The notes beneath the pieces are model-generated. The model saw only the letters and a list, made by a program, of their open reading frames with translations. It ran no database searches and had not been told where the DNA came from. Below, piece by piece: positions 59,119-64,000 of a DNA stretch of 64,000 bases. Where the stretch lies: the NCBI GenBank assembly GCA_023430545.1, contig JAEZAF010000084.1, forward strand, positions 12,503 to 76,502. Direction: 5' to 3'. Position numbers and translations under genes: made by a program. This stretch comes from Chloroflexota bacterium. Its GTDB lineage: Bacteria; Chloroflexota; Anaerolineae; Aggregatilineales; Phototrophicaceae. The stretch's first letter is position 1, and each line of letters starts with the position of its first letter.

Positions 59119-60252
59119 ATGTCTGGGTTTCGACCGCGTTTTAAGCTGGTCAGTCTGCCGGTGCTGCTTCTGGTTCTGTTTTTGGTCGTCGTCGTTATGC
59201 TGATGTTCGTGATGGACATCGCCTCGGTCTTTGGACAGGATAACACCGAGTGCGATGCAGGCTTCCGCCTGTTCGATCATGAGCTGCTGGCGACCGATCC
59301 GGTCTGCATTCCCGAAAATCCGCAGCGGATTCTGGCGCTGGAAAATGCCGCCGTTGAACTGCTGCTGTACACCGACAAGGAAATCGTCGGCACATTTGAT
59401 GCCTTTACCAAAGACGAGTTCAGCGCCGCGCTGCCACCGCTGGCCGATGAGATGGAAGCCATCCCCGGTATGGCGTGGCCGGTCAACCTCGAACTGGCGC
59501 TGGAATGGTCTCCGGATCTGATTGCGACCTACAGCAACGAGACGATGGTCTACGATCAGCTCAGCCAGATCGCGCCGACCGTGATCTTCAACGCGGGCAT
59601 CGCGGAAGGGGACTGGAAGACCGCCACCGAATTCTGGAGTGAGGTTTTCAACGTGCAGGATCTGTACGTCGAGATGCTGGAGACGTATGAGGCACGGGTG
59701 GCAGAGCTTCAGGAAGCGCTCGGCGAAGATCGCGGCGAGATCAATGTGTCACTGGTGCTGGCGAGTTCCTACTTCAACATGATCAGCACACAGGAATCGC
59801 CCGCCGGTGCGATCCTTGAGGATGTCGGACTGGGGCGTCCCGCGTCACAGGCGCTGACGATCGAAGAGTCGCTGGAAGTCTATGGCAATTCGACCTTCGC
59901 CTATCTCTCCGATGAGACGTTCAATCTGGCGGACGGTGATGTGATCTATCTGTACACCTTCCCGTCACTGGGGGAAGACGCCATCGCTGCCAGTGACCAG
60001 TATCTGGATGACTTCGAAGCCAATCCGCTGTGGCAGTCGCTGAATGGCGTGAAGGCGGGGCAGTCGTACCGCGTGGGCTATCACTGGGCGCGTGCCAATA
60101 CCTATCTGCTGGCGAATGCCGTGCTGGATGATCTGTTTGCCACGCTGACAGATGTCGAGCCGACGATCCCGAATCCGATTGAAGCCCTGACAGACGGTGA
60201 AGAAGCGGAAGCGACGGCTGAAGCCACGGCAGAAACGACGCCGGAGAGTTAG
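59119..60252 (+). CDS. siderophore/iron ABC transporter binding protein 1
   Basis: A 377-residue FecB/FhuD-type binding protein. The start is ATG 59119, after AAGGAAAGGG and 16 bases past the flavodoxin stop; the longer ORF start lies inside the flavodoxin gene. An N-terminal membrane segment (VLLLVLFLVVVVMLMFVMDI) lacks a lipobox, so it may remain anchored. The domain opens with C45 and C63, then P-E-N-P-Q-R-I-L-A-L-E, a hallmark of cyanobacterial and Chloroflexota ferric-siderophore receptors. The C-terminus is an E/A/T tail (GEEAEATAEATAETTPES). It probably feeds the FecCD permease at the end of the window. Confidence 0.88.
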   Translation: MSGFRPRFKLVSLPVLLLVLFLVVVVMLMFVMDIASVFGQDNTECDAGFRLFDHELLATDPVCIPENPQRILALENAAVELLLYTDKEIVGTFDAFTKDEFSAALPPLADEMEAIPGMAWPVNLELALEWSPDLIATYSNETMVYDQLSQIAPTVIFNAGIAEGDWKTATEFWSEVFNVQDLYVEMLETYEARVAELQEALGEDRGEINVSLVLASSYFNMISTQESPAGAILEDVGLGRPASQALTIEESLEVYGNSTFAYLSDETFNLADGDVIYLYTFPSLGEDAIAASDQYLDDFEANPLWQSLNGVKAGQSYRVGYHWARANTYLLANAVLDDLFATLTDVEPTIPNPIEALTDGEEAEATAEATAETTPES

Positions 60253-60270
60253 CAAGTATTTTTAATATCC

Positions 60271-60336
60271 GGACACGGCACTGCCGTGTCCCTACAAGAG
60301 GCATGAAATGCAGGGTCGGGTTCTTCCGGCCCACGT
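60271..60336. repeat. pair of REP-like hairpins
   Basis: GGACACGGCA-C-TGCCGTGTCC (60271-60291) is a perfect 10-bp stem followed by CTACAAG; GGGTCGGGTTCTTCCGGCCC (60313-60332) follows. They sit in the gap between two siderophore-binding-protein genes and may stabilise the mRNA or attenuate transcription. Confidence 0.6.
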
Positions 60337-60366
60337 GATAACCCATTCATCGACTTTAGAGGACCA

Positions 60367-61503
60367 ATGCTGAAACACATGAAGAACCGTTATCTGTCAC
60401 TGATGCTGCTGGTTTGCAGCGCACTGCTTCTGCTGGCCCTTCCGGTATCTGCGCAGGACGCGCAGGAAACTGAAGAAGCACTCACCGTGGAATGTATAGC
60501 AGGCCTGCGCCTGTTTGAGCATGAACGCTCCGTCACTGGCTCGGTGTGTGTGCCGGATAACCCGCAGCGCGTCATTGCACTGGATATGCCCGCCACCGAG
60601 TTTCTGCTGCTGAATGAGATCCCGATTGTCGGTGTCTTTGGCTATGCGGCGGACGAAATCTCCGCGATTACACCGGGGCTGGCCGATGATCTGGCCGACA
60701 TCCCGCGTTTTGACTGGCCGCCTAATCTGGAACTGATTACGCAGCTTCAGCCCGATCTGATTATCGCCTTCAAGGACTCATCGCTGTTCTACGAGGGCAT
60801 GGAGCAGATCGCGCCGCTGGTGGTGTACGATGCCGCCTACGCGACCGACTGGAAATCATCGACGGGTTTCTGGAGCGAGGTCTTCGGGCTGGAAGAAGCC
60901 TACGCGGAGATGATCGAGACCTACGAAGCGCGGATTGCTGATCTTCAGGCCGCTTTAGGTGAAGACAGGGGCGAAATTGAAGTCTCGGCGTTTGTCCCAA
61001 GCCCGGATTATCCGATGATCTGGCTGGTGGACTCGGCACAGGGTGTGATTTTGCAGGATGTTGGCCTGGGTCGCCCGGAAGCGCAGGCGGTGACGTTCGA
61101 TGAAGGCGGCTATCTCGATGGCGGTGCAGACTACGGTTTTGTCGCGATCTCGAATGAGCGCCTCGATCTGGCTGATGGGGATGTGATCTTCATCTTCACA
61201 TGGGCCTCGACCGATCCGGCAGTGGCTGCTGAGAATAACCAGTTCCTTGAGGACTTCAATGCGACGAACCCGCTGTGGCAGTCGCTGGAAGGCGTGCGCG
61301 CTGGCAATGTCCACATTGTGGGGCCGCACTGGTTCCGCGCTCAGACGTATCTGGCAGCGAACCTGATCCTCGATGATCTGTTTGCCACCCTGACGGACGT
61401 TGAACCGACCGTGCCCAGTCCGGCGGCGGAATTTGTCACTGCTGATGAGGCTGACGAGACCGCCGAAGCGACGGCTGAAGCGACGGATGAAGTCAGCGAG
61501 TAA
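60367..61503 (+). CDS. siderophore/iron ABC transporter binding protein 2
   Basis: A 378-residue paralogue of binding protein 1. A signal peptide (YLSLMLLVCSALLLLALPVS) ends in A-Q with no lipobox. The domain starts with C43 and C61 (E-C-I-A-G-L-R-L-F-E-H, then S-V-C-V-P-D-N-P-Q-R-V-I-A-L), and the DNA and residue order run in parallel with protein 1 (for example WKSSTGFWSEVFGLEEAYAE versus WKTATEFWSEVFNVQDLYVE). The tail is DETAEATAEATDEVSE. Duplication probably widened siderophore specificity. The gene starts just after GAGGA. Confidence 0.88.
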   Translation: MLKHMKNRYLSLMLLVCSALLLLALPVSAQDAQETEEALTVECIAGLRLFEHERSVTGSVCVPDNPQRVIALDMPATEFLLLNEIPIVGVFGYAADEISAITPGLADDLADIPRFDWPPNLELITQLQPDLIIAFKDSSLFYEGMEQIAPLVVYDAAYATDWKSSTGFWSEVFGLEEAYAEMIETYEARIADLQAALGEDRGEIEVSAFVPSPDYPMIWLVDSAQGVILQDVGLGRPEAQAVTFDEGGYLDGGADYGFVAISNERLDLADGDVIFIFTWASTDPAVAAENNQFLEDFNATNPLWQSLEGVRAGNVHIVGPHWFRAQTYLAANLILDDLFATLTDVEPTVPSPAAEFVTADEADETAEATAEATDEVSE

Positions 61504-61568
61504 TAAGACGCTGACACGGAATACTATACGCTTCTAATATGTTTCGTGAAAGGAAACACGGAGTTACG

Positions 61569-62639
61569 ATGTCTATATTAAAACGGTTGATGCTGATCTG
61601 CGTTGTGATGTTTGCGTCCGTATCGATGCTTGCAGCACAGTCTACAGAAGAACCGGTGGAACCGACCGAAGAAGCGGCGGCAGAGTCGGCCTGTGCTGAA
61701 GGTGAAAAGTCACTTCAGCATGCGCTCGGTGAACTCTGTCTTCCGGCGGATGCCGAGCGGGTGGTGGCGCTGGAATGGGGCTATGTCGAGGCGCTGCTGG
61801 CGGTGGGTGTGCAGCCGGTCGGTGTGTCGGATATTGCAGGCTATAACGCATGGGTGAAGATCCCGCTGGCGCTGGACGAAAACGTCGCCGATGTCGGCAG
61901 CCGTGCTGAACCGAATCTGGAAGCGATCACGGCGCTGGACCCGGATCTGATCCTCGCGGTCAGCTTCCGCGTGGTGCAGAACTATGACGAACTCAATGCA
62001 ATTGCGCCGACGCTGGTCTTCAATCCGTATCCTGAGGACCTCAACATCTCGCAGTACGATGACATGATCGCGACTTTTAACACCATCGCGCAGGCGGTGG
62101 GCCGTGAAGCAGAAGCGGAAGCGGTGCTGGATCATATGGAAGGGCTGTATGAACGCGCTGAGACCGCACTTACGGACGCAGGCCGTGACGGGGAAGCCTT
62201 TATCCTCTCGCAGGGGTGGACCAGTGACAGCGTGGTGACATTCCGCCTGTTTACCGATAATGCGATGGCCGTCCAGATCCTTGAACAGGTTGGCATGGAA
62301 AATGCGTGGGATGATGTCCCCCAGCTTTATGGCTTCACCGAAATCGGAATCGAAGGCTTTGCCGAGCTTCAGGATGACGAGTTCAACTTCTACTATGTCG
62401 CACAGGGGACGGATAACGACTTCTTCGCGGAATCGCCGCTGTGGAGCGGCATGAAGTTCGTCCAGCAGGAACGCGCTTACTGGCTGGGTGGAGATGTCTG
62501 GCTGTTTGGTGGGCCGCTGTCCGCAGAAGTGCTGGTCGAGACCGTGCTCGGTCATATGGGGATTGAACTGCCCGAAGAAGAACCTGCTGAAGCGACGGTT
62601 GAACCGACAGCAGAACCGACCGCAGAGGTCAGCGAATAG
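61569..62639 (+). CDS. siderophore/iron ABC transporter binding protein 3
   Basis: A 356-residue binding protein from the ATG at 61569, after GGAG. The signal peptide is MSILKRLMLICVVMFASVSM. It has an acidic/threonine N-terminal spacer (STEEPVEPTEEAAAE), cysteines C42 and C57, then P-A-D-A-E-R-V-V-A-L-E-W-G. The sequence (ISQYDDMIATFNTIAQAVGR) follows the FhuD/FecB pattern more closely than proteins 1 and 2. A C-terminal tail (EPTAEPTAEVSE) is again present. Less like the other two, so a different ligand is likely. Confidence 0.87.
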   Translation: MSILKRLMLICVVMFASVSMLAAQSTEEPVEPTEEAAAESACAEGEKSLQHALGELCLPADAERVVALEWGYVEALLAVGVQPVGVSDIAGYNAWVKIPLALDENVADVGSRAEPNLEAITALDPDLILAVSFRVVQNYDELNAIAPTLVFNPYPEDLNISQYDDMIATFNTIAQAVGREAEAEAVLDHMEGLYERAETALTDAGRDGEAFILSQGWTSDSVVTFRLFTDNAMAVQILEQVGMENAWDDVPQLYGFTEIGIEGFAELQDDEFNFYYVAQGTDNDFFAESPLWSGMKFVQQERAYWLGGDVWLFGGPLSAEVLVETVLGHMGIELPEEEPAEATVEPTAEPTAEVSE

Positions 62640-62754
62640 GAGGCTGAACAGGCGCTTTATAAACAGGTGCTTTTCAGTCTGAAGATCCGTTGACAATCAT
62701 CACGATCTGTTCAACCCAATCCATACGATAATAAGTCATACACAGGAGGCGACT

Positions 62755-63066
62755 GTGAAATACAGAGCCAATGCACAGGTAGAGACACCCAAGGCAGAAC
62801 GTTACATGAAGGCGCTCTGCAATCACTTCAGCCACAAGGTCACAGCCGAATACACCGATCAGCATGGAAACGTCCAGTTTGGCTTTGGCACCTGCGAGAT
62901 GACCGCCGACGCGAATACACTGGTCGTCCGCATCGAGGCGGATGATGTCGAGAACTTTGGCCGTGTGAAGCATGTCATCAGCGATCATCTGGAGCGCTTT
63001 TCCGGTGATGAAGCCCTGAAACTTGAATGGAGCGATGACGTTGCAACCCGCGAGCTGAACTCGTAA
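62755..63066 (+). CDS. DUF2218 family protein
   Basis: A 103-residue cytoplasmic protein with GTG start after AGGAGG, in the middle of the iron operon. The layout ([20 protein letters not shown], then [20 protein letters not shown], ending [19 protein letters not shown]) is that of DUF2218, a family often next to siderophore transport or siderophore-interacting-protein genes. The conserved cysteine and histidines in C-N-H-F-S-H-K might bind metal, but no function is known. It precedes the permease gene by 35 bases. Confidence 0.82.
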   Translation: MKYRANAQVETPKAERYMKALCNHFSHKVTAEYTDQHGNVQFGFGTCEMTADANTLVVRIEADDVENFGRVKHVISDHLERFSGDEALKLEWSDDVATRELNS

Positions 63067-63101
63067 GGGCTGCGCACGGAACATCGTTTGAAAAATCCGA
63101 A

Positions 63102-64000
63102 ATGACTTCTCAAGCCAGACCAGCACTCCGAAACACCTCCCGCATCCTCGGCAGACGCGCTTTACTGCTGCCGGGGATGCTGGCGGGTTTGATGCTGCTT
63201 GTCGCCGCCCTGATGTGGAGCATCACCCTGGGCGCGGCAGATATTACGCCGCAGGTGGTGTACGAGGCACTGTTCCGCTTTGAACCGACCAACTTCGATC
63301 ATCTGATCATCCAGACGGTACGGCTGCCGCGTGTGCTGTCGGGTGTGGCGGTTGGGGCGGCGCTGGCGGTGGCCGGTGCGATTATGCAGGGCCTGACACG
63401 CAATCCGCTGGCAGACAGCGGTATCCTCGGCATCAACAGCGGCGCATCGCTGGCGGTGGTGCTGGCGGTGGTGACGCTCGGCAATCCGGCGCTCTCGACG
63501 CTTTCATACTTTGCGTTGCTGGGTGCGGGGCTGGCGGCGGCGGCGGTCTACTCGATCGGGTCGCTCGGTCGCGGCGGGATGACACCCCTCAAACTGACGC
63601 TGGCAGGCGTGATCCTGACCGCGTTTGTGTCTTCCTTTACGACTGCCATCCTGATCGGCGATCAGGAAACACTCGACCGTATCCGCTTCTGGACTGCCGG
63701 ATCACTGGCAGGCCGTGATATGGCGCTGCTGAGCCAGACCGCGCCGTATATCGTGATCGGCCTGCTGGCCGCCATGATTATCAGCCGACAGATCACGACC
63801 ATCAGCCTCGGTGACGATGTCGCCAGAGGACTCGGTCAGAGCACCTTCTGGGTGAAAGCGGTTGCCTCGCTGGTGGTGGTACTGCTGTCTGGTGGGGCAG
63901 TGGCGCTGGCCGGGCCAATCGGCTTTGTTGGGCTGGTCGTGCCGCATCTGGTGCGGTTTATCGTCGGCGTGGATTACCGCTCGATCATCCCCTATTCGGC
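63102..64000 (+). CDS. FecCD-family iron-siderophore ABC permease (C-terminus outside the window)
   Basis: About 299 residues are visible from ATG 63102, running off the right edge. Several membrane helices and family motifs are seen: [53 protein letters not shown] near the end of the visible part. These match BtuC/FhuB/FecD-type permeases. It is downstream of three binding proteins, so it should transport ferric-siderophore complexes. The second permease and ATPase are expected just beyond the window. Confidence 0.93.
   Translation, partial: MTSQARPALRNTSRILGRRALLLPGMLAGLMLLVAALMWSITLGAADITPQVVYEALFRFEPTNFDHLIIQTVRLPRVLSGVAVGAALAVAGAIMQGLTRNPLADSGILGINSGASLAVVLAVVTLGNPALSTLSYFALLGAGLAAAAVYSIGSLGRGGMTPLKLTLAGVILTAFVSSFTTAILIGDQETLDRIRFWTAGSLAGRDMALLSQTAPYIVIGLLAAMIISRQITTISLGDDVARGLGQSTFWVKAVASLVVVLLSGGAVALAGPIGFVGLVVPHLVRFIVGVDYRSIIPYS

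Noticed and set aside
1..64000. Prophage, transposase or plasmid genes
   Set aside because: No integrase, transposase, capsid or replication gene was recognised on either strand.

Overview
The window looks like a chromosomal stretch of a free-living, moderately GC-rich bacterium of the phylum Chloroflexota, most likely class Anaerolineae. This is inferred from gene content: a kinase-AAA-TPR giant protein, many secreted SH3-domain and beta-propeller proteins, an F420-type luciferase-like oxidoreductase, class II diterpene cyclase genes of the kind known from Herpetosiphon and Mycobacterium, and substrate-binding proteins with cleavable signal peptides lacking a lipobox cysteine. No rRNA, tRNA, CRISPR array, phage or transposase gene was seen.

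Layout. 1-12.1 kb (minus strand) holds a beta-glucan (laminarin-type) utilisation locus: a LacI-type repressor, a sugar-binding protein, two permeases, a GH3 glucosidase and a secreted GH16 endo-glucanase, followed by a ceramidase-like hydrolase and an MFS transporter. A palindromic operator, TGAAACCGGTTTCA, lies in front of both the repressor gene and the transport operon. 12.3-15.5 kb holds a phosphoribosyltransferase, an unusual SDR, an erythromycin-esterase homologue and a PRC-barrel protein. 16-18.6 kb is a PAS-GAF histidine kinase with a NarL-type regulator. 18.7-25.8 kb carries a cation antiporter, an SDR, an SRPBCC protein with a zinc alcohol dehydrogenase, an F420-type oxidoreductase and a GH4 alpha-galactosidase. 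26-31.7 kb contains a candidate diterpenoid locus: a DxDD class II cyclase, an Rv3378c-like terpene synthase translationally coupled to a STAS-like protein, a HAD phosphatase and a histidine kinase. 32-34 kb has an aldo-keto reductase and a two-domain VOC protein. 34.3-41.2 kb is a second sugar locus (LacI repressor with two TGCAAGCGCTTGCA operators, binding protein, two permeases, GH3), parallel in design to the first. 41.3-57.3 kb holds mainly secreted SH3, beta-propeller and orphan proteins, ending with a 1142-residue serine/threonine kinase-ATPase-TPR protein. 58-64 kb is an iron-acquisition operon: a flavodoxin fusion, three siderophore-type binding proteins, a DUF2218 protein and a FecCD permease that runs off the window.

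Two classes of non-coding structure stand out. Short REP-like palindromes (GGCGGGA/TCCCGCC, GGCAGGATT/AATCCTGCC, GGACAAYG/CGTTGTCC) decorate many intergenic gaps. A larger family of three related 300-500 bp elements (about 2808-3105, 49113-49605 and 57305-57632) shares an ordered head with an extended -10-like box, a GTGGGCCTGTGTGCCCACC-type hairpin in two copies, and trinucleotide GCA/TGC-rich hairpins. Each points towards the 3' end of a convergent gene. I could not match this family to anything I know, and it is the strongest candidate for something undescribed here, together with the diterpenoid locus.

Limits: all family assignments come from reading motifs and remembered relatives; no search, alignment or folding program was run. 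Several start codons were moved from the longest ORF to a site with a better ribosome binding site.
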